Positions 1 to 11,599 of a stretch of DNA of 64,000 nucleotides are shown here, in pieces; the stretch's first letter is position 1; every line of letters begins with the position of its first letter. The translations under genes were made by a program, and so were the position numbers. Location: contig OV884059.1 in assembly GCA_930367215.1 (NCBI GenBank), positions 38,059,882 through 38,123,881 on the forward strand, written 5' to 3'. This DNA comes from Pollenia angustigena. Lineage: Eukaryota; Arthropoda; Insecta; Diptera; Polleniidae. The notes below the pieces were generated by a model. That model worked only from the letters and a program-made list of their open reading frames with translations. It did not search any database and was not told the origin of the DNA.

Positions 1-753
1 TGTTTAATGCAGACTAGAAATATATTAAAGAAAAAGTCCCATAAATGCCCAGGAGTCGCCCCTACTGGGATAGGATGTACTACCGACCTCAATTAGAAAT
101 GTATTTTATAATTTTAATGCGGAATTTCGGTTTTGTAAGGCGGCCCATACACTTGTAATATTATTGTATATTATATTCGCTATATTAATTCCATTTTGTC
201 CTATATTATGCAATAAGTCGCACAATGATTTCATTCATACAATAAAAAAGTGAACACTACCTATAGGAATAACATCAACAGCATTGTGCAATGTTGCCAG
301 CACACTTCTTTTACTTTTCGTTGTGCAATATAAATCAAAAGTCTTTTGATTGTTGCCAATATATTGTTCACCTTTGAATATCACGTACACATTAGCGATA
401 TAATTGTACAATACGTAAAATTAAACAATTTTATTGCAAGTGTATGAGTCGCTTTAGTTTTTTCAATGATCTAAAGCGATTTTGAGAGCCAAACTAAAAA
501 AAACGGCGGGCACCACTGGATTCAGCGTACCCGAATTATGTTAAAACGCTTGTCCGGCTTGTCTGTTTTTCCAACTAGCATAGTGTTATCAGACGTCATT
601 AATTTGTTTTAGAAGCTTCTTACAATATAAGTTTTAATACATAATACTTCCATATTACTTATTAGTTGTTTTTGTTTGGCTGCAGGTCCAAGTAAGTAAA
701 TAAAATTAAAAACTAAAACTCGTGATTTTTGTTTTTATATTTTTATTTTCATT
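1..753. other. AT-rich non-coding stretch
   Basis: I see no gene here. A 16-bp stretch at 518-533 (ATTCAGCGTACCC core) recurs in opposite orientation at 31601-31616 inside the hAT element, so some of this may be old mobile DNA. Confidence 0.4.
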
Positions 754-792
754 CCCAATATTTCGGCTAGCGTCGCTAACCATCTTCAGGGG
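754..792 (-). ncRNA. Hammerhead-ribozyme-like motif (Penelope-type terminal repeat)
   Basis: On the minus strand the order is CUGAAGA (fits the CUGANGA core), a 7-bp helix II (GGUUAGC / GCUAGCC) with a GAC loop, then GAAA. This is the conserved core order of hammerhead ribozymes. The same arrangement sits at the 3' end of the three Penelope copies in this window. No Penelope coding sequence adjoins this copy; a tandem array starts immediately upstream on the minus strand. Helix III is weak, so activity is doubtful. Confidence 0.45.
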
Positions 793-799
793 TACGTAA

Positions 800-1900
800 A
801 CAGTAATGTGTTTATGGGGCTTCAGCGGCACTTTGTCCACACAAAAAGTTGGAGCATCCCAAAATGTGTTGGGGATTGAACCCACAACTACCCTCTGTTT
901 CTTTCATTTACTATGGTTGCCTGTGTATCAAAGACATAAACCACAAGCTTTTTCCATATGTTTTAGAGGTATACTTGATTGTAATCTGGCAGCTCTGTTT
1001 ATCAAAGTCATAAGCCAAAACTTCTATTTCATAGGTTTCTTATCTGACAGCACTGATTAAAATTGAAACCTTTCAATCTGGTAACTATGTTTATCTAAGT
1101 CATTAACCACAAACTTTTTCCATATGTTGTAGAAGTATATTTGAATGTAATCTGATAGTTCTGTTTATCTAAGCCATAAGCCAAAACTTCTATTTCATAG
1201 GTTTTCTGATCTGACAGAACTGCTTAAAGATGAAACTTTTCAATCTGATAAGTATGTTTATCTTAGTCATAAGCCAAAAGTTCTATTTCATAGGTTTTCT
1301 GATCTAACAGCACTGCTTAAAAATGAAACTTTTCAATCTGATAACTATGTTTAGCTAACTCATAAGCTAAAAGTTCTATTCCATAGGTTTTCTGATCTAA
1401 CAGCACTGCTTTAAGATGAAACTTTTCATTCTGATAACTATGTTTATCTAAGTCATAAGCCAAAAGTTCTATTCCATAGGTTTTCTGATCTAACAGCACT
1501 GAAAAAAGATGAAACTTTAAATCTGACAATTCTGATTTTATGTTCTATAGCCGTCTGTTTATCCAAGTCATAAGCCACAAGCTCTAGTCCACAAGATTTT
1601 TGATCTAACAGCACTGAAAAAAGATGAAACTTTAAATCTGACAATTCTGATTTTATGTTCTATAACCGTCTGTTTATCAAAGTCATAAGCCACAACCTCT
1701 AGTCCACAAGATTTTTGATCTAACAGCACTGAAAAAAGATGAAACTTTAAATCTGACAGTTCTGATTTTATGTTTTATAGCCGTCTGTTTATCTTATTCA
1801 TAAGCCATAAAATGTTGCCCTACACTAACACTACTATAACTAAACAGTTGAAACTTTTTTAATATGATTGATAATTCTGTTTTTTATTTATATATTCGTC
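800..1900. repeat. Degenerate tandem array, 93- and 115-bp units
   Basis: The phrase TGATCTAACAGCACTG returns at about 1207, 1300, 1393 and 1486 (93-bp spacing) and then at 1601 and 1716 (115-bp spacing). The longer unit carries an extra block with TTCTGATTTTATG. The first ~260 bases, starting TGTGTTTATGGGGCTTCAG, and part of the array recur inverted at 36850-37413. Short open frames inside are by-products of the repeat. Confidence 0.85.
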
Positions 1901-3547
1901 TGTTTTATCGAAGTCATAGTCCGCGAGCTTGTAGCAGTAGCAGCTGGTGTTTTATAAAAAAAAAAAACACCCAAGAAAACCATAAGGTCAGATGTGGCCA
2001 GATTGTTGGCGGCGCTGGCATGCTGGTGTAAGTCCGGCTAGGGCTCGCCGTATTGGGTTGGTTCTTGCCAATCAGACACTTGGCTACTACAAAAAAAAAT
2101 CATGCCAGCCAATTTGGGACACAAAAAAACACAGGTTAAATAAAAAGGAGCCCGAAAGTGAACGCAGTTAATAAAAAAATGGATCTATTGCCACTATTAA
2201 CACATTTGCACCGTGTACTTACCTGTTGCACCTTTCACCTGAGAGTTGAGTTGGCGGGTGTTATGCCAACTTCTGCCCTCCCACCTGAAATCCATTCGGA
2301 CTTCACCGTGAAGACCTGGAAAAGAACTGGATCATCCCAGAGTCTACCGCTTACCTTACCATCACCCTCCTATTTATTCACCCTAATGGGTTTAACTGCT
2401 CATTATTTTAAAATAAAAACGCATTTAAAATTTCATTCTCAAATTCATTATAAAAATCTAAAAGTTTTATTTTATTAAATTTAGGATTCAAGATATTTTC
2501 AAATTTTCAAAAGTTAAAAAAAAATATAAAATGATTTACAAAAAAAATAAAAAAAGAAATATAAAAGGCTATCAAAGGCTGTTTTACTAAAAACCAATGA
2601 AAAATTTGCAAAATAAAAACTTTAAATTTTAACAAAAATTTATTTGCAGAAACACTTAAATTTTATTCTATTCTATTTTCCAGAAGAAGCTGGATGACAG
2701 GAGCTGCCGTCGGTCCGTAAAATGTCCTAGCTAAATGTGTTGTACGGGGTAAGTATGGTATATTTCAATAAACAAAATCAATACATATAAAAGTTTATTT
2801 CCCACAGGATAAGGAAAACACTTATTACCTTCTGGGCAATAACCCTAAGACGACTAACAGGCCTGAGCTCAAACCCTAAATTTGACGCGCACCTGGGCAA
2901 ATACACCCCCAGGGACTGACTCGAAAGGTAACGAAAATAAAATATGTTTCCCCTATTGAAAAAAAAACCAATATATATATATATTTTTATAATTCGTCCG
3001 TTTAGTTGTCCGTCGTATAAGTCCAACACAAATGGCAGAATACCTGACCCCTGGAACTGTGATGCCTGGATAAATGATTCCTGTTCCCACGATGAATGCG
3101 GCAGCGAAGAGGTGGTTGCTGTTGTATGGTTTATTTTTATTTTATCAGATTTTAAATTTGTCAAACTTTTACTTTTAAATTTCTGTTTAACTATTTAGTT
3201 TTTAAGATCTCGAATTATTTTAACATTTTTGTCTTTAACTTTACTTTTCTTGTGGCAAATTCTTTCAATTTTTAGATTTTAAGCATTAAGTTTTATTACA
3301 GTTTTTATTTTTATTCTTTAGATTTTTCTTTAACTTTTTCTTTGCAATATTGTTTTTGGGTTGTGAAACATCTCACTTTTCATATAACAAAATAAAATTT
3401 ATTTGAAACCAAATTTCCTTAGTGTTGATTTTTTTTTCCTTGTTAACTGCAATTGTCTTTCTAATTTCTTATTTTTCTTGACAATTCCACCATTTACGCC
3501 ACCACTTACCACATCTTCAGTTCGCCAAGAAGAAAAATAAAAAAGGG
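1901..3547. other. Unassigned intergenic DNA
   Basis: There is a moderately GC-rich patch at 1920-2400 and another at 2680-3110, separated by A/T-rich tracts. They may be pieces of retroelement UTR or LTR, but I cannot name a family. The open frames (for example 2158-2478) have no recognisable domain. Confidence 0.3.
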
Positions 3548-3599
3548 CCGACATTTTGCTCTTTGGCGACCAAGAAACCTCGGTCGAGCTAAATGTCGG
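3548..3599. other. Strong 52-nt hairpin
   Basis: A 14-nt arm at 3548-3561 pairs with 3586-3599 with one mismatch (CCGACATTTTGCTC against GAGCTAAATGTCGG). The loop contains a second 4-bp stem, GACC 3568-3571 with GGTC 3582-3585. It is more GC-rich than its surroundings. Function unknown. Confidence 0.5.
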
Positions 3600-4366
3600 A
3601 TTTTTACATTTTTTTCTTGTTGTTCCGTCAGACACTTTTCAGCAATTACATTGCTAATTGTTTGTCTGTTTGTTTACCTTTTTTTTCATTAAATTCTTCT
3701 TCTTTACCTAAAAATATTTTTCTGTCCCTCTTCATTTCTAGTTCTGTCCCTTTTCCCTATTTATTTTTGGCGTTGCCAATCTCTACTTTAATTAACCCTC
3801 TAAAGGGTGCACACGACAAGCTGTGCTTCAAATGTATTTATTTATGCATTTTTATATTGAAAATATTTCATAAATGTTAGAAATAAAACTTTAAAGTAAC
3901 TTTTAAGTTTGAAAAAGTATAAAGTGTAAATGATAATCTGATTAGCTTCTTTAAGAAATAAAAAGTTCAATCTGAAATTCAGATCACAATCTTATGGTAG
4001 TTTTTTCTAAGATTTCATCGCTAACATGTATATGTGTATGTGCGTGTGTATCGGTTATGTATTTATGGTTCTTTGAGATGATTAGAATATAATGTTTATT
4101 TAATTGTTTATACTTATTAAATAAAAAATAATTCAAAATTAAAAAAAAGTTTTTACGATATATTGTCAATATGTTTATTCTTAGTGATGGATAATAAGTA
4201 CATAATTTTTCCCCTAAACTATAAAAAGTTCTCCCCCTGTAACCATCTCATCCTTGGTTAAGTATATTAATTCTTCGAATGATCTATACATGTTATCAGT
4301 CTTGATTTAAACATTCAACTATTCAGGTAATTGTGCTCTGTGAAAAAAATATATATAAAAAGAAAA
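3600..4366. other. AT-rich region upstream of the PolB relic
   Basis: Homopolymer and AT-rich sequence. TATAAAAAG lies at about 4219-4227, roughly 145 bp upstream of the first ATG of the polymerase relic, and might be its old promoter. I did not find a clear terminal inverted repeat of the element here. Confidence 0.3.
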
Positions 4367-6609
4367 ATGCCAATCTTTAATTGTAAAACTTGTGGAAAAG
4401 TTTATACCAAAAATTCTAATTTAAATCGTCATATTAGATTGCATCATGATAGACCATCCACATCTACAAAGTGTACAACTTGTAATTTACAATTTACAAG
4501 TCGTAAAGAACTCCTTACACATACACATTCAAGAAAGCATAAAGAGAATGTGGGGGAATCTCATAATTATTGCAGTACATGCAAGGATTATATCTCAAAA
4601 ACAAAGTGGCACTATCATCTGAGAACTAATATATTAATTACATTAATTAAAGATTCAACACAAAAACTTCTTAATGTTAAATTAAATTTTGAACTATTTT
4701 GTGAGTATATGCTAGTCAAAGACAACGATGACTCATGTACTGTAGACCTTAAATCCCATCAAACAAAAATGATTATTTTTAATTCATCGCTCACAATAGA
4801 GGACATTGAACAATGTTATAAAGATCAATGTGACATTCTTATAGGGAAAATGAGTGAGTTTCAGGAACGTGATAGTGGATGGACATTAATAAAAATTAAA
4901 TTCCTTGAAATTAATATTAAAAAATATAAATGCATAAAAGGCTCTCAATATATTCCTCTTCCACAACAAATTAAAATAAAAAACGCTTGCACTAACGTAC
5001 AAAATCACGATGAATACTGTTTTAAATGGGCTATTATTTCAGCACTATATCCAGTCGCTCGTGATTGTACAAAGAGATGTTCAGCATATAAAATAAATAG
5101 TATTGAAGATGATGTTATAATAATGGATAATGGAATTCTTTTAAACTTTAAGAATCTTAGTTTCCCTTTAGCTGTTAATAAAATTAGCGAGTTTGAAATT
5201 AATAATCCGCAAATAAGTATAAATGTGTTTGGATTGGAGGATAATAATATAGTTGGCCCATATTACTTCACTCAAGAAGAAAAGTTAAACCATTTTAACT
5301 TGTTGCTTCTAGAGGATGATAACAGTTTCCATTACGTATGGATCAAAAATATTTCAAGGTATATTACTTTTGAATAAAAAAAGGTATATGCTATTAAAAA
5401 AATATATTTTTTATTCATTTAATTACAGAATGATACGTAATCAACTAACTAAGCATAAAGATCAAATATATATATATATGTAATACCTGTCTAATACATT
5501 TCCATACTGGGTCATCTTTACAAAAACATAAAATGGAATGTAACAAAATGGTTACTAAAATGCCTGATTTAAATATCAATTTAGTTACCTTTAAAAATTT
5601 TAAAAAGCAAAGGGATGTACCTTTTGTAGGGTATGCTGATTTTAAGTGCATACTTGAATCAGTTAATATACAGAATTCAAGCAAAGTAAAATCTATACAA
5701 AAGCACATTCCATTTGCTTATAGCTATTATATTAAATGCTCGTTTGACGCTAGTTTAGATATATTTAGAGTTTATAGTGGTGATAACTTACCTTATCATT
5801 TTTTTAATAGTTTAGTTAAGGATATTTTAACTATTTATAGGAATTATTTAAGTATTGTTAATCCGATGAATTCCTTAACAGAACTTGAAGAGAAGAGACA
5901 GAAAGAAGACATAATCTGTCATATTTGTAATAAATTTTTATCTATTGAAAATCGAGTAGCTGATCATTGTCATTTAACAGGAGGTCCTGCCCACAACAAG
6001 TGTAATTTAGAATATCAGATTGCAAATTTCATCCCAATCTTTTTTCATAATCTTGCGGCATATGATTGTCATTTGTTTATCCGAGAGCTATCATCTATTG
6101 AAGGTGATATAAATATAATTCCTTTAAATAAGGAATTTTATATATCCATTTCATAAAGAATTTCGGTTAATGAAAAATATACTATTGAATTGCGTTTTCT
6201 CGACTCAATTCAATTCATGCCGTCAAGTTTAGAGAAACTAGCAAGTTATTTATGATGATGATTTAAATATTGTAAAATCAATTTATATGAGTGATCAGGA
6301 ATTTAGTTTAATGAAACGTAAAGGTGTTTTTTCATATGACTATCTAGATTCTGTTAATCGTCTTCAGGAGACACAACTTCCACCCCGTTCACTTTTCTTT
6401 AATAAACTTTCTAATGAGTCGTGTAGTGAGGATGAATATAGACATGCTGAACATGTTTGGTATACGTTTAAATGTAAAACACTAATGGATTATTTACTTT
6501 TATATCTAAAAGTAGACGTTCTTTTACTATGTGACATTTTTGAAAGTTTTAGAAAAGTTTGTAAAAACATTTATAATTTAGATCCCTGTCAATATTATAC
6601 CACCCCTGG
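4367..6609 (+). pseudogene. Protein-primed DNA polymerase B (Polinton/Maverick-type), N-terminal part, broken
   Basis: This is the 5' part of a self-synthesising-transposon DNA polymerase. The first ATG (4367) opens with three zinc-finger-like segments (CKTCGKVY...HIRLHH, CTTCNLQF..., CSTCKDYI...). A conserved block follows (KCIKGSQYIPLPQ, CFKWAIISAL, VNVFGL/HFNLLLLEDD type), then a further finger at about 5490-5545. Next come YADFKC at about 5632, an HNH-like CHICNKF...VADHCHL at about 5930-5980, and exonuclease-type HNLAAYDCHLFIREL. From known relatives this is family B, protein-primed. Damage visible: a (TA)n slippage frameshift near 5470, a TAA inside the frame at 6154-6156, and a frameshift plus stops near 6250. 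The frame breaks off at CQYYTTPG (6605-6609), where a 23-kb insert begins, and resumes at 29940. Confidence 0.85.
5359..5428 (+). other. Probable 70-bp spliceosomal intron in the PolB gene
   Basis: The sequence reads AAG|GTATATT ... TTTAATTACAG|A. Removing 5359-5428 joins NIS-R to MIRNQLTKHK in frame (phase 2), matching the usual protein order in this family. Without splicing the frame hits TAA at 5375-5377. The inside is A/T-rich, as for short fly introns. Confidence 0.7.
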
Positions 6610-6900
6610 GCCCTATTCCACAAAACAACTTATCAACTTTTCACTTTGCACTTATCAAATTGCATTTTTTGGCAAAGTGATAAGTGATTCTGTTCCACAA
6701 CATTCTTTGCAAATCCACTTTGCACTAAGCTAGTTTTTGCAAAAACTTTGCTCTTTTTGCAAAGTCTTTGCGCTCTCTTGCAAAGTCTTGGCGCTCTTTT
6801 GCAAACTGAATGTGGAAAGTGTTCCACAAAGGATTTAATCATCTTTGCATTTCTGTCTTATCACTTTTCACTTTGCATTGCTGAATATAAATTATTAAAA
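6605..6900. mobile_element. Left end of the 23.3-kb TIR element
   Basis: The terminus begins GCCCTATTCCACAAAACA at 6610 and runs into AACTTATCAACTTTTCACTT. The reverse complement of 29898-29939 matches it over about 41 bp with one mismatch. Flanks are CCTGG (6605-6609) and CCAGG (29940-29944), read as a 5-bp CCWGG duplication that has drifted by one base. The symmetry of GGGCCC leaves the exact edge uncertain by a few bases. Subterminal DNA is packed with CTTTGCAAA-type words (6640-6880), probably protein-binding repeats. Confidence 0.8.
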
Positions 6901-7175
6901 TGAGCTAAAAATTAAAAATGGAAGAAATACTTGCAGTGTTACATGTTATTTAAGAAAAAAAGATATTTTATTTTCTAGTGTGTTTTTTTTATAAAATTAT
7001 TGTAAATAGCATATGAGAATTTCTTTTTAAAACTTATTTTTATTATATAAACGAATTTTATTTTCGAATGTGTTCAATGAATCAAATTTAAATTTATAAA
7101 CCCAGCAAACACAGAAATACACCTTATGTATTGCCAAACGTATTGCCTGGATGAAAAATGTTATTGCGGCAATAA

Positions 7176-7914
7176 AGGCTCAGTTAGGCGAACGTTGCTG
7201 TACCCGTAATGTACCGCACCGTACTGTAAGCACGTTGGTGCACTTATGAGCGTTTAAAAACGTGTCATATGTTTTCCCATACATAAACAAAAAGCAATAG
7301 TATAAATAAAACAAAACACACACTGATGGGAATCAAAAATGTTCAAATGGTGACCGTTGTGCAGAAAAGGTACCACGTGATTTAAATGGTATTAAAACAG
7401 TATTTTGTGTATGTAAAAAATGTTAATTTAATATTTATATTATAGATTTACAATAAATAAATTTGTATTGTAGCATATATAAATTTTTGGCATACATATA
7501 TTGTAAATGTGCATACACCAAACAAGGTTTTAATACCATTTTGAGTCTTTTATATGTTTTACATTTCCATTGTATGTGTATATGCATTTGTTTATTTTAA
7601 ACATCTAAACACATGTATATTTGAAAATATGTTGTATTCTAAGTTGTTTTGTCGCAATTCCATAGATATACAGAAAAAAGTACCAAAAAAAGAGCAAAAT
7701 TACCCGCATTCAATGAAAAATACAAGCCGCCCATCACTGTCTTACAAATGTCACGTAAAAACGGTATTAAATTCTATTTTATACAGATTGGTACGTTGCA
7801 ACTACGGTATATTGCATTTCGGTAAGCTTTTGTGTTGGTTTTCATATAACAAAAAGCGAACAGCTGATGGATACAGTACAGATACGGTACAGCAACGTTC
7901 GCCTAACTGAGCCT
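7176..7914. mobile_element. MITE, 739 bp, TSD TAA
   Basis: Near-perfect TIRs of about 29 bp start AGGCTCAGTTAGGCGAAC. TAA flanks both sides (7173-7175 and 7915-7917). A TWA-type 3-bp duplication points to the PIF/Harbinger superfamily. Inner inverted similarity (CCGTACCGTATC-like words) extends beyond the perfect part. The internal 118-codon open frame (7554-7910) overlaps the TIR and has no transposase features, so the element is non-autonomous. Confidence 0.85.
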
Positions 7915-8639
7915 TAATCGATTTCGTATTGCGGAAGATACTTCCTTCGGGAAGAAACGTGTCTCGATGGCAATACTTCTAAGCAATACGAAAGCGATAC
8001 TTCTAGATGATTAACTAGCAATATCGCCAGATAACCACTTTTAAGAAAATTTTAAGATATTACCAAAATATCATTGGGATGATAAAAAGAAGATTTTGCA
8101 TTTAAAAAAATTGTCATTTGTGTACAAAGAAGCACATATTTTATTTAAAATTAAATAGGTAATTGTATACGTATAAATTTTACTTAACATAATATAATTT
8201 ATAATTAAAATAAAGTAAAAAATATACATAAATATTTAGTTTCCACCAAATTCTTTAAAAAAAACCTACCACTTCTTTAAAATTGCATCCAGGGTTGAGA
8301 AATTCTTGACTAAATTTAAAAGGAAACAGATCAATATTTAACCGTTTTATTTAATTTAAATATTTACCTTTTGCAGAATATTTTGGGAAATAATTTTTAA
8401 GTTTTAATAATTGGATTAATTTTTATTTTTTATTTATGACGTATGTATTAAATTTAAAAAAAATTTTTCTGTCTATGTTGCGTAATTTTCTAAAAAATTA
8501 TAAAAGGAAGAAAATAAAATATTACTTTGATTATTTTCTTTTAGATGACAATTTGGAGTTATTGCTAAACTATTGCCTTAGGGGATATCTTCCATTTGTT
8601 TGCAGGGAAGCTTCCTTGTAATAGTATTATTACTTCATT
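7915..8639. other. AT-rich spacer with broken repeats
   Basis: Bases 7090-7172 and 7918-8035 contain opposed copies of GTATTGCC / GGCAATAC, suggesting the 7176 MITE landed in an older palindromic repeat. The remainder to 8639 is A/T-rich with no supported gene. Confidence 0.35.
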
Positions 8640-8930
8640 TGTTCACATACTTTTTGCTTATGCAAAATTTTTTTTGTTAGAGGCTCAAGCATAATTTGAA
8701 AGCTTATAGGGTCCAGTATTTTTGAATTTTTTTTCGATTTTTAGGAAGAGGTTTAGAGGTCGCGCAAATCAAGTATTTGTTAAAAATCTGGTTTTTCGGC
8801 CTTTTTCAAACTTGACTCTTAACTTTGTCAATAAACACGTTCATTTAGTTTTTTGACCGAATATTTCTAAAGAAAATTTCCCAAACTTTATTTCCATATA
8901 CTAAAAACTTTAAGTTCCGGCAATATTATT
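8640..8930. repeat. Left arm of a ~280-bp inverted repeat
   Basis: GGTTTAGAGGTCGCGCAA (about 8749-8766) and its surroundings match the reverse complement of 11600-11885. Similarity runs with indels from the CTTATAGGGT segment through to CTTTATTCC-like sequence. The arms enclose the orphan gene 9262-9983 and the MADF element, as expected for the ends of an old DNA transposon. Confidence 0.65.
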
Positions 8931-9261
8931 GTCCACATATTAAGTATTTTTGTAATTTTTTAACAAATTCTGTAAAAAACGGTTTATTACTTTTCAAATT
9001 TATATGAAAGGTATAAAAACTAGTGACGCGATTTTGAATACCGATAAGTTCTAAACAATTAAGAAAAACAAAAATGGAATTTAGTCCTACAGTTTCCGAG
9101 TTACACTATTTTTAAAGTTTGTACCTTAAAAATGGTGATTCTTTTTTCGTTATAATTATTGTATATCTCGATAAATTTTTATAGTTAGGTTTTAACTGTC
9201 ATTAACTTTTTACATTTATTGATCTAAATCGTTACACACTGTCATTTTCACTTTCTATTTT

Positions 9262-9983
9262 ATGTGTGCTTCAGGAGCTATCAATCGGGATCTCTGGATG
9301 ATGAAAATTATCTATTCTTTAAAAACATGCATTTTCCGAAACCAGTTGCAATCTTATATAGACAAATCAACAGTTGATGCCTTGCTTGAATTTAGTTCAT
9401 TTATTTTAAGAATATATATCAAATATTGGTACCTCTGCCAGTGCCCTCGATACGCTCCTCTCAATGATCTGAGCCTATTAAAGGAATTGGATAGTTATAA
9501 AATTATTAATAAAGCAGTTGCAAAAGCCTCGCTTAAAATTTTTCTAGGTCATCAGTGGTACTTAACTCCGAAATTGGCTGCCCCAGCGTTTTTTGATGAA
9601 CATATCGACATCAAAACTTTGCACTTAGTGACAAAAAAACTTGCAGATACTCCATGCAGCGATTATGAAGTAGCAAATGTAACTTTAACAGAAGAAAACT
9701 TTAGAAACAAAGAAATTCAACAATTCATTTCAAAAGCCAGTCTTACTTTTTTTGAAGCTTGCAATATTTCAATCGATTTTTTAAAAATAGATCCAGAGAA
9801 TTGGAAAGCCAACAAGTCATTTCAAGAGGCAAGAAAAAAGTTCAACAATTACAAGTGGTAAATGATGTGGCAAAACGAGGTGTGGCTTTGGCTAATACTT
9901 ATATTAATGTCACAAATTCTGAAACTGATTACCAGAATTTATTGCAAGGTATAGAACTACATCGCAAGAACCTCAATAAATGA
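9262..9983 (+). pseudogene. Decayed orphan gene of a transposon-associated family (function unknown)
   Basis: The frame from ATG 9262 encodes APLNDLSLLKEL, then GHQWYLTPKLAAPAFFDE, then FFEACNISIDFL...DPENW. It is lost at 9861 by a frameshift, and the same family continues in another frame (about 9840-9983) as LQVVNDVAKRGVALANTY...LHRKN. I recognise the order HxWYLxxxLxxxAFFD / FF / DPxxW / VVNDxAxRGVAL from an uncharacterised family present in many arthropod and cnidarian genomes, usually in many copies. I do not know its biochemical role and do not assign one. Long inverted arms on both sides suggest it was cargo or a transposition gene of a DNA element. The N-terminal third seems to be missing. 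Confidence 0.6.
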
Positions 9984-10195
9984 TTTTTTACAGAGCAAAA
10001 GAAACGTTTTTTTTTTTTGTTGATTGTTCAAGTTTTGGTGAACAATGCAAATATAAAGTAATAGAAAAATTAACCAAAATCGAAGGGTTCAGCTGTATTA
10101 AGATAAATGGCAAGCTGTCAAATATTTTACTAAAGTTATCGATAAAAAATGAAGTTATGTCAAAAAAAATGTAAAATTGTTTAACTTACTTGAGG

Positions 10196-10872
10196 GCTAC
10201 ACGATCAAGTTTTGCCTATCAAGTTTTAATACACTCACACTTTTTTACCAATACACTCATACTTTTAAAAATTTATACGAACTTGCCTCTAAAATTCTCT
10301 TGCCAGTGAGTGTATCAATTTTCGTTCAAGAAAACATCTTATTACAAATCTTTTGAAGTTGTTTTTGTTTTTTTTTCACAAATATTTTGCCGGCAAAAGC
10401 TGAAGTTCTTTTTTTTTTTTACAAATTGTTGCGGGAATTTTAAAATTTTAACTAAAAACCTAAAAAAATAGTGAAATATGTTTATTAATAAAATTTATTT
10501 ATAAAATTAATAAGCAAAATGATGTTCTGCGATTCATAGAGCTGTACAGAAGCCATGAAATTTTATGAATCTTTCATCATATAGGCGAAATGATTTGAAA
10601 ATAAAAGCCTACGAGTCTATAGCTTCTGAAACAAAAATGCCAGTGGAAGAAGTAAAGAAAAAAATAAAGTCCCTTCGAAAAGCCTACAGTGCAGAAAAAT
10701 CAAAAGTGGAAAATAGCAAAACATTTTGAGTTGTTTTCTCGGCGACGACATCTTGAAAAAGTAAATTGCTTTCAACTTGCGCGCAGCCTACGTCACAGCT
10801 ACCAATTTTTGCATATTTTGACATATAGTATATGTAAAAGAATATCAAGAAAAGCTTGATCGTGTGGCTGCA
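10196..10872. mobile_element. Small TIR element carrying a MADF fragment
   Basis: The left end GGCTACACGATCAAG (about 10196) is opposed by CTTGATCGTGTGGC near 10857-10870. The inside contains the MADF-like fragment. No convincing target duplication was found, so the limits are approximate. It lies within the 8640-11885 arms. Confidence 0.5.
10521..10729 (+). pseudogene. MADF / SANT-like DNA-binding domain fragment
   Basis: Frame one (10521-10568) gives VLRFIELYRSHEIL then stops. After a frameshift, the frame from 10565 gives NDLKIKAYESIASE ... VEEVKKKIKSLRKAY, the typical helices 1-3 of a MADF domain, and ends at 10729. In PIF/Harbinger elements a MADF or Myb-like protein is the second gene needed for transposition; insect transcription factors also carry the domain. 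With TIRs either side, a transposon origin is favoured. Only about 60 residues survive. Confidence 0.6.
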
Positions 10873-11599
10873 ATGTTAAAATTGACATTTCAAGTTTGAA
10901 ATATTAAAAGTGTTGCTGATTCAGCGGTTTATGGGCAAATTAAGCGATTTACCACTTTTTGGTTTTAGGTTTCTCATAAACAAAACGTTGGCAACATTTA
11001 ATAAAATTAACAGAACAGGGATGGCTAAGTTGTTTCAATTGTACTTTTTTGTTGATACTTTGTAAACTCAGACTTATAATACCTTTTTTTGGTGTTTTTA
11101 AGAACATAAATAAAATTAATTTCAACTGAAAAAATCTTTAAGTACCTACAATTAGGTACAATTTTTAAAGGTTGTTGGTACAATTTTCAAAATTCTCAAC
11201 GCCATCCCTGAAACAAACCCATAACAAGAGAAAAAAAAACCAAAAAACTTTGTTTACATTTTTTATAGTTTGCTCTTTCTAGCATTTACTGTTTCTATCT
11301 ATCAATTCTATATCAATTAATGAATAAAAAATATAGTGTCTTAAGGGCTTAGGATTGGTGAACTGGCAAACAGCTTATAATAACATATACTGAGTATAAA
11401 GATAAAAACGGGTATAACTCAGGAAGGGTAAGAACAAATTTAAAAATTATTTTTTCATATTAATAAGAATTAATTTGTCTTTTAAACTGCATCATTCGTT
11501 TTTTTCGTTTTTATTTAAACTTAAAAAGTTGTAAAGCGTTATTACAAAATTTTTGAAAAAATTACGAAAAATTTAAATAAAGGGTATCTTAATGAGTAA

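Noticed and set aside
2158..2478. 106-codon open frame
   Set aside because: No recognisable domain and no ATG at its start; composition changes inside it.
4219..4302. TATAAAAAG plus a TCAGTC initiator as the PolB promoter
   Set aside because: Their spacing (~75 bp) is too wide for a TATA-initiator pair; kept only as a possible TATA.
7554..7910. 118-codon open frame
   Set aside because: Lies within a MITE and runs into its TIR; no transposase motif.
8982..9010. Host-gene origin for the orphan frame 9262-9983
   Set aside because: It is frameshifted, sits in a nested transposon insert between inverted arms, and belongs to a multi-copy family.
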